The translations under genes and the position numbers were made by a program. Below, piece by piece: positions 1 to 10,101 of a stretch of DNA of 60,743 nucleotides. The stretch is from Caldifarciminota bacterium (GTDB lineage Bacteria > Hydrothermota > Hydrothermia > UBA1063 > CAJXJZ01). Location: assembly GCA_027038175.1 (NCBI GenBank), contig JALVYB010000017.1:1-60743 (forward strand), written 5' to 3'. The notes below the pieces were generated by a model that saw only the letters and a program-made list of their open reading frames with translations, was not told the DNA's origin and made no database searches. Numbering within the stretch: position 1 is the first letter of the stretch; every line of letters begins with the position of its first letter.

Positions 1-42
1 AACTCACGGTCTCTTTATGGTACAAAGAAGCCCAAGGATTGA
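1..42 (+). CDS. rpsL: 30S ribosomal protein S12, C-terminal end (partial)
   Basis: Only the last 13 codons are in the window; they read NSRSLYGTKKPKD followed by TGA. The SRS-YG-KKPK ending is the conserved S12 C terminus, and S12 always precedes S7 in the str operon. The gene starts left of the window. The GGAGG that serves rpsG begins immediately after its stop codon. Confidence 0.9.
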   Translation, partial: NSRSLYGTKKPKD

Positions 43-51
43 GGAGGTTGA

Positions 52-522
<471 letters not shown>

Positions 523-525
523 ATT

Positions 526-2577
526 ATGGATAAAAGACCCTCTCCAGATTTGACGAGAATTAGAAATATAGGTTTCGCAGCGCACATAGACGCTGGTAAA
601 ACCACAACAACAGAGAGGGTCTTATTTTATTCAAAGAAAATTCATCGTATTGGAGAAGTTGACGAGGGCTCAGCCACCACTGACTGGATGGAGCAGGAGA
701 AGGAGAGAGGAATAACTATAGTAAGTGCTGCTGTAACTACTTTCTGGAAAGACCATCAGTTCAACATAATTGATACACCAGGACATGTGGATTTTACGGC
801 TGAGGTGGAAAGGTCTCTCAGAGTTCTTGATGGACTCATAGTTATTTTTGATGCTTCGGCTGGAGTGGAGCCTCAGTCTGAAACAGTATGGCATCAGGCA
901 GAGAGGTACGGTATCCCAAGGTTAATTTTCTTTAACAAAATGGACAAGACAGCAGCAAGTGCAGAGAACTCTTTAAAATCTGTCAAAAAACGTCTTACTG
1001 ATAGAGCAATACTATTTCAGGTGCCTGTTGGGGAGGAAAGTGGCTTCAGGGGAGTTATTGATATAGTCGCACGTAAAAAGTATATCTGGACAGAGGCTGA
1101 CCGTACTGGAGAGAGTTATCTCACAGAGGATGTAGAATTTACTGATGACCTTCTCTCCATGTATGAAGAGATTGTTTATGCCGTGGCTGAGCATGATGAG
1201 GGAATAATTGATGAGTTCTCGGAACATGGGATTGTAAATGAGAAAAGGCTTAAGAGTGCTATAAGAAAAGCTGTTATCAAAGGTGATATTTTCCCGGTTT
1301 TTATGGGGGCTGCAAAAAAGAATATTGGTATTCAGCCCCTTATGGATGCAATTGTTGATTATCTCCCATCTCCGCTCGATCTACCACCGGTTAGGGGAAA
1401 GGACCCAAGGACCGGGGAAGTCGTTGAGAGAAAGAGAGATGTAAATGAACCATTCTCTGCGGTGATTTTCAAGATACAGGTTGACAAACATGCAGGTGCT
1501 CTTTCTTACATGAGAGTTTACTCAGGAAAGGTGCGGGTAAATGAGAAGGTCCTGAATACAAGGACGATGAAGGGAGAACGCCTTACAAGGCTTTATGAGA
1601 TGCATGCCAATAGAAAGCACCCCATACATGAGGCGTGGGCAGGTGAAATAGTTGGAGTTGTTGGCATTAAAGATGTTAAAACCGGGGATACGCTTTCTGC
1701 GGTGGATGCTCCTGTGGTATTTGAGGGAATGCATTTCCCTGAACCTGTTGTGTCTAAATACGTTGAGCCAAAGTATGTGCGGGACCTCGAAAAACTTGAA
1801 GACACCTTGAAAGCACTTGAAGTTGAGGATCCCACTTTCAGAGTTAAAAAGGATAAGGAAACAGGACAGATAGTGATGACTGGTATGGGAGAACTTCATC
1901 TTGAGATTATAGAGGATAGACTGAAAAAAGATTTTGGTATTGAGGTGCGTACTGGAAAACCGCAGGTTTCGTATCGTGAGACAATTACTAAAGAAGTGCA
2001 TGTTGAAGAAGAGTTTGACAAGGAATTAACAACAGGTAGAGAATACGGTTTGGCTGTTTTTAATCTTTCTCCTCTTCGCCGTGGAGAGGGTGTGATTATA
2101 GATACAGACAGGATAAACATGGAGCCTGAACAGAGGGAATATCTCGTTAAAATAATAGAGGAATCGCTTTCTTTTGGTCCACTTCGTGGATATCCTGTAA
2201 CAGATATTAAAGTCGAACTTCTATCCCTTGGTGGCGAGGGTACAACCCCTCTGGGGAATGAACTTGCTGTTAGAATGGGAATAGAAAGAGGGCTTAAAGA
2301 GGGCGAGCCCGTGTTGCTCGAGCCTTATTTATTTGTAGAGATTCTCACCCCCCAGGAATTTGTAGGAAGCGTAATTGGGGATTTAACGAGCAGGGGCGGG
2401 GATGTGCAGGAAGTTGTCCCTGTTAGCGAGTATGTTAGTAATATAAGGGCTTATGTCCCTTTAAGAAAGATGATGGGATACGCAGTTACCCTGAGATCAC
2501 TTACTCAGGGTAGAGGAAACTTCTGGATGAAGGTCGCGTATTTTGAAAAAGTAAAGGAAAAAATAAGTAAAATATGA
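526..2577 (+). CDS. fusA: Elongation factor G
   Basis: EF-G is the GTPase that drives ribosomal translocation. The 683-aa product has all G motifs in canonical form: [12 protein letters not shown] (G1, about residues 18-29), ERGITI (switch I), DTPGHVDF (G3) and NKMD (G4). It also has the later [11 protein letters not shown]-like domain III/IV region and the GETHLE-type MGELHLE motif. No Shine-Dalgarno is visible before the ATG, which lies 3 nt after rpsG, so initiation is probably coupled. Its normal switch I contrasts with the aberrant switch I of the neighbouring EF-Tu. Confidence 0.98.
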   Translation: MDKRPSPDLTRIRNIGFAAHIDAGKTTTTERVLFYSKKIHRIGEVDEGSATTDWMEQEKERGITIVSAAVTTFWKDHQFNIIDTPGHVDFTAEVERSLRVLDGLIVIFDASAGVEPQSETVWHQAERYGIPRLIFFNKMDKTAASAENSLKSVKKRLTDRAILFQVPVGEESGFRGVIDIVARKKYIWTEADRTGESYLTEDVEFTDDLLSMYEEIVYAVAEHDEGIIDEFSEHGIVNEKRLKSAIRKAVIKGDIFPVFMGAAKKNIGIQPLMDAIVDYLPSPLDLPPVRGKDPRTGEVVERKRDVNEPFSAVIFKIQVDKHAGALSYMRVYSGKVRVNEKVLNTRTMKGERLTRLYEMHANRKHPIHEAWAGEIVGVVGIKDVKTGDTLSAVDAPVVFEGMHFPEPVVSKYVEPKYVRDLEKLEDTLKALEVEDPTFRVKKDKETGQIVMTGMGELHLEIIEDRLKKDFGIEVRTGKPQVSYRETITKEVHVEEEFDKELTTGREYGLAVFNLSPLRRGEGVIIDTDRINMEPEQREYLVKIIEESLSFGPLRGYPVTDIKVELLSLGGEGTTPLGNELAVRMGIERGLKEGEPVLLEPYLFVEILTPQEFVGSVIGDLTSRGGDVQEVVPVSEYVSNIRAYVPLRKMMGYAVTLRSLTQGRGNFWMKVAYFEKVKEKISKI

Positions 2578-2590
2578 TGGAGGTAAAGTG

Positions 2591-3799
2591 ATGGCAAAAC
2601 AGAAGTTTGAAAGAACCAAGCCACATCTCAATGTCGGTACAATAGGGCACGTGGACCATGGTAAAACGACCCTTACTGCAGCAATCACAAAGGTGCTTGC
2701 ACAGAAGGGTCTTGCCCAGGAAATGGACTACGACCAGGTTGCAAAGGCTGACGCAAAACTCTTTAGAAGAGACGCTACAAAGATATTGACAGTGAATATT
2801 GCACACGTAGAGTACGAGACTGAAAAAAGACACTATGCCCATATCGACTGTCCAGGTCACCACGACTATATCAAAAACATGATTTCAGGTGCTGCACAGA
2901 TGGATGGTGCTATCCTGGTTGTTTCTGCGCCGGATAGTGTTATGCCTCAGACAAGAGAGCACGTTCTTCTTGCAAGACAGGTTAATGTTCCTTACATAGT
3001 GGTATTTATAAACAAGGTTGACCTTGTTGATGACCCAGAACTCATTGAGCTTGTAGAGCTTGAGGTCAGAGACCTCCTTAACAAGTACGAGTTCCCTGGT
3101 GATGATGTGCCTATTATAAAGGGTTCAGCCCTTAAAGCACTCCAGAACCCCAATGACCCAGAAGCCACAAAGCCCATCTTTGAACTTCTCGATGCAATGG
3201 ATAACTACATACCAGACCCAGAGAGAGAGGTTGATAAGCCATTCCTTATGGCAATTGAGGACGTTTTCTCAATTACAGGTCGTGGTACTGTGGTGACAGG
3301 TAGAGTTGAGCGTGGAAAACTCACTCCTGGTGAGGAAGTTGAGATTATTGGCTTCAGAGACAAGCCTTTAAAGACAACAGTGACATCCATAGAGATGTTC
3401 AGGAAGATCCTTGATGAGGCACTCCCTGGAGACAACGTTGGACTTCTCCTCCGTGGTGTCAAGAAGGATGAGGTAGAGAGAGGAATGGTTGTTGCAAAAC
3501 CCGGTTCAATTAATCCACACAGGAAATTCAAGGCTCAGGTATACGTATTGACAAAGGAAGAGGGTGGAAGACACACACCGTTCTTCAACGGTTACAGGCC
3601 TCAGTTCTACTTCAGAACGACAGACGTCACAGGTTCTATCAAACTGCCCGAAGGAAGGGAAATGGTTATGCCTGGTGACCACGTGAACCTTGAGGTTGAA
3701 CTTATTGCCCCTGTTGCTATTGAGAAAGAATTGAGATTTGCTATTCGTGAGGGTGGAAGAACAGTCGGTGCAGGTATTGTAACCGATATTATTGAGTAA
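2591..3799 (+). CDS. tuf: Elongation factor Tu with divergent switch I and GHHDY motif
   Basis: EF-Tu delivers aminoacyl-tRNA to the ribosome as a GTP complex. The 402-aa product has normal G1 (GHVDHGKTT, 19-27), NKVD (G4), SALK (G5) and domains II and III. The normally near-invariant switch I EEKARGITI is absent. Residues 53-70 instead contain [11 protein letters not shown], about five residues longer than the E. coli loop, although the Mg-coordinating Thr (T67) is kept. The catalytic-His motif DCPGHADY reads DCPGHHDY (H90-H91). The reading frame and codon use are those of a highly expressed gene, so decay is unlikely. The ATG at 2591 is preferred over GTG at 2588 because GGAGG lies 7 nt upstream of it. 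Confidence 0.97.
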   Translation: MAKQKFERTKPHLNVGTIGHVDHGKTTLTAAITKVLAQKGLAQEMDYDQVAKADAKLFRRDATKILTVNIAHVEYETEKRHYAHIDCPGHHDYIKNMISGAAQMDGAILVVSAPDSVMPQTREHVLLARQVNVPYIVVFINKVDLVDDPELIELVELEVRDLLNKYEFPGDDVPIIKGSALKALQNPNDPEATKPIFELLDAMDNYIPDPEREVDKPFLMAIEDVFSITGRGTVVTGRVERGKLTPGEEVEIIGFRDKPLKTTVTSIEMFRKILDEALPGDNVGLLLRGVKKDEVERGMVVAKPGSINPHRKFKAQVYVLTKEEGGRHTPFFNGYRPQFYFRTTDVTGSIKLPEGREMVMPGDHVNLEVELIAPVAIEKELRFAIREGGRTVGAGIVTDIIE

Positions 3800-3801
3800 T
3801 T

Positions 3802-4110
3802 ATGGAAGCAAAAATCAGAATTAAACTAAAATCATATGACCCTGTCCTCGTGGACAGGTCTGCAAAGAGAATTGTGGTGACTGCAAGAATGACTCAGGCA
3901 GAGGTATCGGGCCCGATACCTCTGCCCACAAAAAGAACGCTTTATTCTGTTATAAGGTCACCACATGTGCACAAAAAATCTCAGGAACAATTCGAACTCA
4001 AGGTTCATAAGAGACTTGTAGAAATCAGGAATCCCAATCAGGAAACAATTGATAAGCTCTCCAAGCTGGATTTGCCGGCGGGAGTGGATGTTGAAATCAA
4101 AATGATTTAA
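3802..4110 (+). CDS. rpsJ: 30S ribosomal protein S10 (NusE)
   Basis: S10 is a 30S head protein and, as NusE, a partner of NusB/NusG in transcription antitermination. The 102-aa product matches the family throughout, including [24 protein letters not shown] and [13 protein letters not shown]. It starts 2 nt after tuf, so the S10 operon continues directly from str. There is no separate S10 leader or promoter. The coding sequence contains a perfect 30-nt palindrome (3897-3926) at the codons for [11 protein letters not shown]. Confidence 0.98.
   Translation: MEAKIRIKLKSYDPVLVDRSAKRIVVTARMTQAEVSGPIPLPTKRTLYSVIRSPHVHKKSQEQFELKVHKRLVEIRNPNQETIDKLSKLDLPAGVDVEIKMI
3897..3926. repeat. Perfect 30-nt palindrome inside rpsJ
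   Basis: The arm GGCAGAGGTATCGGG (3897-3911) is followed immediately by its exact reverse complement (3912-3926), with no spacer. In RNA it can form a stem of about 13 bp closed by a tight loop within the S10 reading frame. It encodes a conserved S10 segment, so protein constraint and palindrome coexist. No T-run follows, so it is not an intrinsic terminator. Confidence 0.95.
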
Positions 4111-4124
4111 AAAGGAGAATTAGA

Positions 4125-4769
4125 ATGATAGGATTGGTTGGTAGAAAGCTGGGTATGACCCAGATACCTACCAAAGACGGCACGATGACCCCTGTTACGG
4201 TCATTGAGGCCGGCCCCTGCTACGTCCTTCAGGGGAAGACTCTTGAGAAGGACGGGTACTATGCAGTGAAGGTAGGATTTGGGGAAGTAAAAAGTAAAAA
4301 GCTGAACAAACCTCTCCTTGGAGAGGCGAAGAAGGTATTTGGTGAGAGGGAAACTTACCCTCTCAGGGTTATAAAGGAGTTTCGTCTTAATGAAGCGCCG
4401 CAGTATAACCCCGGTGATGTGCTAACGGTAGAGTTGTTCAATGAGGGTGAGAAAGTAGATGTGCAGGGAATCTCTATAGGTAAAGGCTATCAGGGAGTTA
4501 TGAAGCGCTGGAGATTTTCTGGTGGCCCCAAGAGTCATGGTTCAAAGTTCCACAGGCATCCAGGTTCAATTGGTCAGCACTCAGAGCCTGCTAAGGTCTG
4601 GAAGGGAAAGAAAATGGCAGGACATGCAGGATTTCGCAAGGTAACGGTAAAAAATCTACAGGTAGTTCAAGTTGACAAGGATAAAAATCTCGTATTCGTT
4701 AAGGGCGCGGTTCCTGGCAGCACAGGTAGTATTGTGTATATAACCAAAGCAAAGGGGTATGGTAAATGA
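4125..4769 (+). CDS. rplC: 50S ribosomal protein L3
   Basis: L3 binds 23S rRNA near the peptidyl-transferase centre and nucleates 50S assembly. The 214-aa product starts MIGLVGRKLGMTQ and has the typical core GVMKRWRFSGGPKSHGSKFHRHPGSIG and VWKGKKMAGH. An AAGGAG site precedes the ATG. It overlaps rplD by 4 nt (ATGA), so the two are translationally coupled. Confidence 0.98.
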   Translation: MIGLVGRKLGMTQIPTKDGTMTPVTVIEAGPCYVLQGKTLEKDGYYAVKVGFGEVKSKKLNKPLLGEAKKVFGERETYPLRVIKEFRLNEAPQYNPGDVLTVELFNEGEKVDVQGISIGKGYQGVMKRWRFSGGPKSHGSKFHRHPGSIGQHSEPAKVWKGKKMAGHAGFRKVTVKNLQVVQVDKDKNLVFVKGAVPGSTGSIVYITKAKGYGK

Positions 4770-5398
4770 GCATAAAAATAGAGATAAAAGATAAAAATGC
4801 CAATGGAAAAGGGGAAATAGAACTTTCAGAGGAACTCTATAATGTTCCCGTATCACGACATCTTCTGTATCAGGTGGTCAGGGCTTATCAACTGAATAAG
4901 AGACAGGGAACCGTTAAAGCGAAGACAAGAGGCGAGGTTAAGGCATCTACCAGGAAGATATACAGACAGAAGGGGTTGGGAAGGGCAAGACATGGTGCGA
5001 TTTCTGCTCCCATTTTCGTAGGTGGTGGTAAAGCGTTTCCTCCGAGGCCAAGAGACTGGAGACTGGATATACCCAAAGAACTCAAGAGAAAGGCTTTATC
5101 TCAGGCATTAAGTGACAGAGTACGTGACGGTAAGTTTATTGTTCTCGATAGTTTCGGGATAGAAAGGCCAAAGACAAAGGACATGGTAGAGGTTCTCAAA
5201 AATCATGGCCTGTACGGGGAGAAGATACTCGTTGTGTATGGAGAGGATAATCAGAATATCTATCTTGCCACACGGAATATAAAGGGTGTAGAAGTGAAAA
5301 GGGCACAGGATATTAACGCCTATGATGTTCTCAAAAAGCCCTATTTACTGATTGATAAAAAAGGTGTGGAAATATTAAACGAGAGGTTGTCAAAATGA
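4766..5398 (+). CDS. rplD: 50S ribosomal protein L4
   Basis: L4 lines the exit tunnel and in some bacteria represses its own operon. The 210-aa product carries the tunnel-loop signature [32 protein letters not shown] region and the [13 protein letters not shown] element. It is coupled by ATGA overlaps to rplC upstream and rplW downstream. No L4-binding leader is visible because the S10 genes are continuous with the str genes. Confidence 0.98.
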   Translation: MSIKIEIKDKNANGKGEIELSEELYNVPVSRHLLYQVVRAYQLNKRQGTVKAKTRGEVKASTRKIYRQKGLGRARHGAISAPIFVGGGKAFPPRPRDWRLDIPKELKRKALSQALSDRVRDGKFIVLDSFGIERPKTKDMVEVLKNHGLYGEKILVVYGEDNQNIYLATRNIKGVEVKRAQDINAYDVLKKPYLLIDKKGVEILNERLSK

Positions 5399-5685
5399 AG
5401 GACCCAAGAGACATCATCATAAGACCTGTTATAACGGAGAAAGCAATGGACCTTGCTCAGAAAAATTCTCAGTATGTGTTTGAGGTCCATCCAGACGCTC
5501 CCAAGCCGGAGATTAAGAAAGCAGTGGAGGAACTTTTCAAGGTGCATGTGGAGAGGGTAAGGGTGATTAATATGAAACCAAAGAATAAGAGAGTGAGACT
5601 TGCGCAGGGAAAAACGAGGAGATGGAAAAAGGCTATAGTCATTCTGAGAAAGGGTGAAAGTATACCAATGTTTGAAGGAGTGTAG
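5395..5685 (+). CDS. rplW: 50S ribosomal protein L23
   Basis: L23 sits at the tunnel exit and docks trigger factor and SRP. The 96-aa product starts [17 protein letters not shown] and has the [13 protein letters not shown] segment. It overlaps rplD by 4 nt and rplB follows after 2 nt. Length is normal for bacterial L23. Confidence 0.98.
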   Translation: MKDPRDIIIRPVITEKAMDLAQKNSQYVFEVHPDAPKPEIKKAVEELFKVHVERVRVINMKPKNKRVRLAQGKTRRWKKAIVILRKGESIPMFEGV

Positions 5686-5687
5686 CC

Positions 5688-6515
5688 ATGGGTATTAAGA
5701 GATTTAGACCTTATACACCTTCCAGAAGATTTATGACGGTATCTGATTTCTCTGATATTACCAAGAAAAAACCAGAGAAATCGCTTTTGGAGCCGAAGAA
5801 AAGCACCGGGGGAAGGAATAATCTTGGAAGAGTTACAGTACGTTTTAGAGGCGGCGGACATAAAAAATTTTACAGGATCATTGATTTTAGAAGGGAAAAG
5901 TTTGGTGTTCCAGCAGTAGTTAAATCAATTGAGTATGATCCAAATAGAACTGCAAGAATTGCACTTTTAGCATATAAAGACGGTGAAAAAAGATATATTA
6001 TTGCACCTCACGGTTTAAAAGTAGGGGACGTTGTTGTGTCAGGTCCCGGTTCTGAGATTAAAGTGGGTAATGCGGTTCCTCTCAGGGAAATACCTGAGGG
6101 AGTGCCCATTCACAATATTGAGCTTATACCGGGCAGAGGCGGGAAACTCGTTCGTTCAGCAGGTTCCAGTGCGGTTATCCTTTCTAAGGAGGGAAAATAT
6201 GCTCATGTCCAATTACCTTCTGGTGAGGTAAGGCTTATAGACCAGAATTCACTTGCTACGATAGGACAGGTATCCAACATAGACCATGAAAACATAGTCA
6301 TTGGTAAAGCTGGCAGAAAGAGATGGATGGGACGTAGACCACATGTAAGGGGAATTGTTATGAACCCTGTTGACCATCCACTTGGCGGTGGTGAAGGGAG
6401 ATCAAAATCAGGACGTCCACCTTCAAGTCCGTGGGGACTTGTTGATGGTAAGAAGACGAGAAAGAAACACAAACCTTCAAACAAGTTTATTGTTAAGCCT
6501 CGGAGGAAGAAATGA
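5688..6515 (+). CDS. rplB: 50S ribosomal protein L2
   Basis: L2 is a 23S rRNA-binding protein required for subunit association and peptidyl transferase activity. The 275-aa product contains [22 protein letters not shown] and the C-terminal motif [11 protein letters not shown]. In most bacteria this motif is VDHPHGGGEGR. The His before the Pro, equivalent to E. coli H229, is kept, but the second His is Leu (codon CTT). A GAAGGAG site precedes the ATG. It overlaps rpsS by 4 nt. Confidence 0.98.
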   Translation: MGIKRFRPYTPSRRFMTVSDFSDITKKKPEKSLLEPKKSTGGRNNLGRVTVRFRGGGHKKFYRIIDFRREKFGVPAVVKSIEYDPNRTARIALLAYKDGEKRYIIAPHGLKVGDVVVSGPGSEIKVGNAVPLREIPEGVPIHNIELIPGRGGKLVRSAGSSAVILSKEGKYAHVQLPSGEVRLIDQNSLATIGQVSNIDHENIVIGKAGRKRWMGRRPHVRGIVMNPVDHPLGGGEGRSKSGRPPSSPWGLVDGKKTRKKHKPSNKFIVKPRRKK

Positions 6516-6796
6516 GCAGGTCGAAAAAGAAAGGGCCTTATGTAGACCAGAAACTTTACAGGCGTATTGTTGAGATGAACAAAACCGGGAAGAAGGCTGT
6601 TATTAAAACTTATTCCCGGAGGTCTACGATAGTGCCTGAATTTATTGGACATACAATTGCAGTTCATAATGGCAGGAAGTTTATTCCAGTTTACATTATA
6701 CAGGACATGGTGGGGCACAAACTGGGCGAGTTTGCACCAACACGCACGTACAGAGGACACAAAGATAAGAAAGCACAAACAGTGAGGTTGAAATGA
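6512..6796 (+). CDS. rpsS: 30S ribosomal protein S19
   Basis: S19 forms a complex with S13 in the 30S head near the A and P sites. The 94-aa product starts [12 protein letters not shown] and has the conserved [23 protein letters not shown] and [16 protein letters not shown]. It is coupled by ATGA overlaps on both sides to rplB and rplV. Confidence 0.98.
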   Translation: MSRSKKKGPYVDQKLYRRIVEMNKTGKKAVIKTYSRRSTIVPEFIGHTIAVHNGRKFIPVYIIQDMVGHKLGEFAPTRTYRGHKDKKAQTVRLK

Positions 6797-7140
6797 TGGT
6801 GGGCAGAGCAGTACATAAGTTTGCGAGAATATCACCAAAGAAGATGAAGCCATTGCTTGCTGAAATAAGAGGAAAATCTGTTGCAGAGGCTGATGCTATA
6901 CTCTATCTCATGAACAAAAAGGGAGCAAGAATTACGCGCAAGGTTTTGAAGGCTGCTGTGGCATCTCTTAACAATAAGATTGGAAGAGAACTTGCGCCTG
7001 AGGAGATAACAGTGAAGGTTGCTAAGGTGGATAAAGGACTTACAATGAAGAGAGTCAGGCCTTTCTGGAGAGGAATGGCCACGCTAATTAGAAAAAGAAC
7101 TTCTCATATCACAATTGAGGTAGAGGGAGGAGAAGAGTAA
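6793..7140 (+). CDS. rplV: 50S ribosomal protein L22
   Basis: L22 lines the exit tunnel with its long beta-hairpin. The 115-aa product shows [20 protein letters not shown] and the hairpin/terminal segment [25 protein letters not shown]. Two ATG codons are in tandem at 6793 and 6796; the first gives the 4-nt overlap with rpsS. The stop overlaps the rpsC start by 1 nt. Confidence 0.97.
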   Translation: MMVGRAVHKFARISPKKMKPLLAEIRGKSVAEADAILYLMNKKGARITRKVLKAAVASLNNKIGRELAPEEITVKVAKVDKGLTMKRVRPFWRGMATLIRKRTSHITIEVEGGEE

Positions 7141-7790
7141 TGGGTCAGAAAGTACATCCAATAGGTTTCAGACTTGGGGTTAACAAAGACTGGAAAGCCC
7201 ACTGGTTTGCAAGGGGCAAGGACTATGAAAAGTATCTTCAGGAAGACCTCAAAATAAGAGATTACATCAAGGAGAGATTTAAGGATGCGATGGTTTCCAA
7301 GGTGGTTGTTGACAGAGCCTCTGATAGATTAAGCATAAGTATATATTCAGCGAGACCAGGGTTGGTTATAGGTAGAAAGGGACAGGAAGTAGAGGCGCTT
7401 AGAAAGAATCTTGCGAAGATGCTCAATTACAGAGACCTCAATATTAACGTGATAGAGATTAAGGTACCAGAAGTTGATGCTCAACTCGTGGCGCAGAACA
7501 TTGCAAGAAAAATCGAGCAAAGGGTATCTCACAGGAGGGCCATGAAGAGAGCGGTTGAGACGGCTCTAAAAATGGGTGCAAAAGGTATAAAGATTTACGC
7601 CAAGGGGAGACTCGCAGGTGCTGAAATTGCACGTAAAGAATGGTATCTCAAAGGACGTGTTCCCCTTCAGACCATAAGAGCAGATATTGATTATGGTGAA
7701 GCCACTGCCTTTACGAGATATGGTACTGTTGGCGTAAAAGTATGGATTTATAGAGGCGATATACTTGAAAGGCCAATGGAGGAGGAGTAG
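7140..7790 (+). CDS. rpsC: 30S ribosomal protein S3
   Basis: S3 lies at the mRNA entry channel and has helicase-related function with S4 and S5. The 216-aa product begins [13 protein letters not shown] and has a KH domain with [12 protein letters not shown] (around residues 75-86). The C-terminal segment [27 protein letters not shown] follows. GGAGGAG lies just upstream of the start, within the end of rplV. Confidence 0.98.
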   Translation: MGQKVHPIGFRLGVNKDWKAHWFARGKDYEKYLQEDLKIRDYIKERFKDAMVSKVVVDRASDRLSISIYSARPGLVIGRKGQEVEALRKNLAKMLNYRDLNINVIEIKVPEVDAQLVAQNIARKIEQRVSHRRAMKRAVETALKMGAKGIKIYAKGRLAGAEIARKEWYLKGRVPLQTIRADIDYGEATAFTRYGTVGVKVWIYRGDILERPMEEE

Positions 7791-7793
7791 GCC

Positions 7794-8213
7794 ATGTTAA
7801 TGCCTTCCAGAACAAAGTACAGGAAACAACATAGAGGAAGAATGAAAGGAAAGGCTATGGCTGGAAATTACATAGCCTTTGGTGAATATGCACTTAAGGC
7901 TCTTGAGCCTCACTGGATTACAGGTAACCAGATTGAGGCGGCAAGAATAGCCATTACGAGGTATCTTAAAAAGGGTGGAAAACTCTGGATACGCATTTTC
8001 CCTGACAAACCGGTTACAAAGAAGCCAGCGGAGACTCGTATGGGTAAGGGAAAGGGAAATGTTGATAGATGGGTTGCAGTTGTGAAACCCGGTAGAATTC
8101 TCTTTGAACTTGGCGGAGTAACTGAGGAGCAGGCGAAAGAGGCTTTTCGCAGGGCTGCAACAAAACTACCTATAAAGACGAGATTTGTATCTCTTAAGGA
8201 GGGTGGAGTATGA
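7794..8213 (+). CDS. rplP: 50S ribosomal protein L16
   Basis: L16 organises the A-site region of the 50S subunit. The 139-aa product starts [16 protein letters not shown] and carries [22 protein letters not shown] and [13 protein letters not shown], all typical. The ATG at 7794 is used because family members start MLMPKR; a second ATG lies at 7800. It overlaps rpmC by 4 nt. Confidence 0.98.
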   Translation: MLMPSRTKYRKQHRGRMKGKAMAGNYIAFGEYALKALEPHWITGNQIEAARIAITRYLKKGGKLWIRIFPDKPVTKKPAETRMGKGKGNVDRWVAVVKPGRILFELGGVTEEQAKEAFRRAATKLPIKTRFVSLKEGGV

Positions 8214-8416
8214 AAGCATATGAACTCAGGGAATTATCTGATGGTGAACTTAAGGCAAAACTGAAGGAGTTAAAGGAAGAACTCTTCACGCTTCGCATGG
8301 AGAAGGCTATGGCAAAACTCGCTCAACCTCATAGATTTAAAGAGATAAAAAGGAATATAGCAAGAATTAATACGATTCTGAGAGAAAGGAGGATGCAGAA
8401 TGCAGACCAGAAATAG
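8210..8416 (+). CDS. rpmC: 50S ribosomal protein L29
   Basis: L29 is a small helical protein at the tunnel exit beside L23. The 68-aa product has the family pattern [33 protein letters not shown] and the [15 protein letters not shown]-terminal helix. Its last 17 nt overlap the start of rpsQ. Confidence 0.97.
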   Translation: MKAYELRELSDGELKAKLKELKEELFTLRMEKAMAKLAQPHRFKEIKRNIARINTILRERRMQNADQK

Positions 8417-8666
8417 GAGAAGGGAGAGAGTTGGTGTTGTTGTCAGTGACAGAATGGATAAAACGAGAGTCGTGATGGTCGAAACACTTGTACAGCATCC
8501 CCTTTACAAAAAATACGTAAAGAGGAGAAAGAAATTCTACGCTCATGATGAGAAGAACGAGACACATGTAGGAGATGTTGTGAGAATTATGGAAACAAGA
8601 CCGCTTTCTCGTCTTAAGAGATGGAGAATAGTGAGTATAGTAAGAAAGGCTCACGGGGAGGCTTAA
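8400..8666 (+). CDS. rpsQ: 30S ribosomal protein S17
   Basis: S17 is a primary 16S rRNA-binding OB-fold protein. The 88-aa product contains [28 protein letters not shown] and [21 protein letters not shown]. The ATG at 8400 lies inside rpmC in another frame. AAGGAGG (8386-8392) stands 7 nt upstream, which fixes the start. Confidence 0.97.
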   Translation: MQTRNRRRERVGVVVSDRMDKTRVVMVETLVQHPLYKKYVKRRKKFYAHDEKNETHVGDVVRIMETRPLSRLKRWRIVSIVRKAHGEA

Positions 8667-8667
8667 A

Positions 8668-9036
8668 ATGATTCAGGATATTTCCAGACTTAAGATTGCT
8701 GACAACACTGGAGCCCAGGAGGCACTTGTTATTAAGGTCCTGGGTGGTTCTCGTAGGAAGTATGCAAGAGTGGGGGACGTGGTTGTTGTTACCATTAAAG
8801 ATGCTGTCCCCAACTCATCCATTAAAAAGGGTTCTGTGGTAAAGGCTGTTATTGTTCGTACCAGGAAGGAAATGAGAAGACCTGATGGGACTTATATCAA
8901 GTTTGATGACAATGCTGCGGTTATTATAGACAACAACGGAGAACCAAAAGGCACGAGGGTATTTGGGCCAGTTGCAAGAGAACTCAGGGAAAAGAGGTTT
9001 ATGAGGATTGTATCACTTGCTCCGGAGGTGGTATAA
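8668..9036 (+). CDS. rplN: 50S ribosomal protein L14
   Basis: L14 forms part of the subunit interface and binds RsfS and elongation factors. The 122-aa product starts [27 protein letters not shown] and ends in the typical [23 protein letters not shown]. It overlaps the rplX start by 1 nt. It is the first gene of the spc segment, with no promoter between it and rpsQ. Confidence 0.98.
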   Translation: MIQDISRLKIADNTGAQEALVIKVLGGSRRKYARVGDVVVVTIKDAVPNSSIKKGSVVKAVIVRTRKEMRRPDGTYIKFDDNAAVIIDNNGEPKGTRVFGPVARELREKRFMRIVSLAPEVV

Positions 9037-9350
9037 TGGCACTGAAAATAAAGAGAGGAGACACGGTTAAGGTAGTTAAGGGCAAGGATAAAGGGAAAAT
9101 AGGTAAGGTAAAGAAAGTGCTCATAGAGAAAAAGAGGCTGATTGTTGAAGAGGTGAATATTGTAAAAAGGCATATGAGGGCTACAGGACCTGATAGACCT
9201 TCAGGAATAGTTGAAATGGAGGCTCCTATTTCCTGGAGCAATGTGCGACTTGTTTGTCCTTCCTGTGGAGAACCTACAAGGGTTGGTTTTAGATTTGAGG
9301 AAGGGAAAAAGGTTAGATACTGTAAAAAGTGTAACGAGGTGATAGACTGA
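9036..9350 (+). CDS. rplX: 50S ribosomal protein L24, zinc-ribbon form
   Basis: L24 initiates 50S assembly. The 104-aa product has the N-terminal KOW motif ([21 protein letters not shown]) and a C-terminal zinc ribbon with C74, C77, C96 and C99. This is the metal-binding variety found in many bacteria. A GGAGG lies before the ATG. It abuts rplE with a 1-nt overlap. Confidence 0.98.
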   Translation: MALKIKRGDTVKVVKGKDKGKIGKVKKVLIEKKRLIVEEVNIVKRHMRATGPDRPSGIVEMEAPISWSNVRLVCPSCGEPTRVGFRFEEGKKVRYCKKCNEVID

Positions 9351-9904
9351 TGGAACAGGCGAGACTTTACAAAGAATACATAGAGAATATAAGACCCCGC
9401 CTTATGAAGGAAATGGGGTATAAAAACATTAATGAGGTTCCGAGGATTGAGAAGATAGTTGTAAACGTGGGTGTCGGCGAGGCCGTACAGGACCCGAAAA
9501 TACTTGATATAATAAGTGCTGACCTTGCCATGATTACAGGTCAGAGACCAGAAGTAAGACGTGCAAGAAAATCAGTCGCTCAGTTCCATCTGAGAAAGGG
9601 TATGCCAATTGGACTGCGTGTAACATTGAGAAAAAGATACATGTACGACTTCTTCGACAGGCTTATCAACTTTGCTCTCCCGAGAGTGAGGGACTTTAGA
9701 GGATTACCGCTTGATTCTTTCGATGGAAGAGGTAATTACAATTTTGGGTTGAATGAGCATACAGTATTTCCGGAAGTTGAAATTGATAAGGTTAAAAAGG
9801 TATTCGGAATGAATATAACAATAGTAACAACTGCAGAGACAGATGACGAGGCAAGGGCTCTGCTTGCAGCCTTTGGTTTTCCATTCGAAAGGAGGGAAGA
9901 ATAA
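9350..9904 (+). CDS. rplE: 50S ribosomal protein L5
   Basis: L5 binds 5S rRNA and contacts P-site tRNA. The 184-aa product shows IEKIVVNVGVGEAVQDPK, GQRPEVRRARKSVAQFHLRKGMPIG and FRGLPLDSFDGRGNYNFGL, all conserved in the family. rpsZ starts directly after its stop codon. Confidence 0.98.
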   Translation: MEQARLYKEYIENIRPRLMKEMGYKNINEVPRIEKIVVNVGVGEAVQDPKILDIISADLAMITGQRPEVRRARKSVAQFHLRKGMPIGLRVTLRKRYMYDFFDRLINFALPRVRDFRGLPLDSFDGRGNYNFGLNEHTVFPEVEIDKVKKVFGMNITIVTTAETDDEARALLAAFGFPFERREE

Positions 9905-10087
9905 ATGTCAAGAAAGGCTAAGAGAACAAGGAATAAAGAGCCAAAATTCGCAGTAAGAAAGTATAATAGATGTAAAAGGTGTGGAAGAACCCACGGATAC
10001 ATCAGAAAATTCGGGCTTTGCAGGATATGTTTTAGAGAGCTTGCACTTAAAGGTGAATTGCCAGGTGTTAAGAAGGCCAGTTGGTAA
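9905..10087 (+). CDS. rpsZ: 30S ribosomal protein S14, zinc-binding type Z
   Basis: This is the short 60-aa S14 with a C4 zinc site (C23, C26, C39, C42). The product includes [29 protein letters not shown]. It assembles late into the 30S head. The C-minus 100-aa form, typical of gammaproteobacteria, is not what is encoded here. Confidence 0.98.
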   Translation: MSRKAKRTRNKEPKFAVRKYNRCKRCGRTHGYIRKFGLCRICFRELALKGELPGVKKASW

Positions 10088-10101
10088 GATGGAGGTAGAA
10101 A

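Noticed and set aside
1522-2001. Long open frame antisense to fusA (159 codons), and many similar antisense frames across the r-protein and gyrB genes
   Set aside because: They are shadows of strongly conserved genes, lack ribosome-binding sites and promoters, and their translations have no protein-like pattern.
2588-2590. GTG start of tuf one codon upstream of the ATG
   Set aside because: It would leave only 4 nt to the GGAGG and give a doubled Met not found in EF-Tu.
2720-2870. Frameshift or sequencing error explaining the odd EF-Tu switch I
   Set aside because: The frame is continuous, the flanking residues align, and the changed codons keep the codon preferences of the gene; only raw reads could fully exclude an error.
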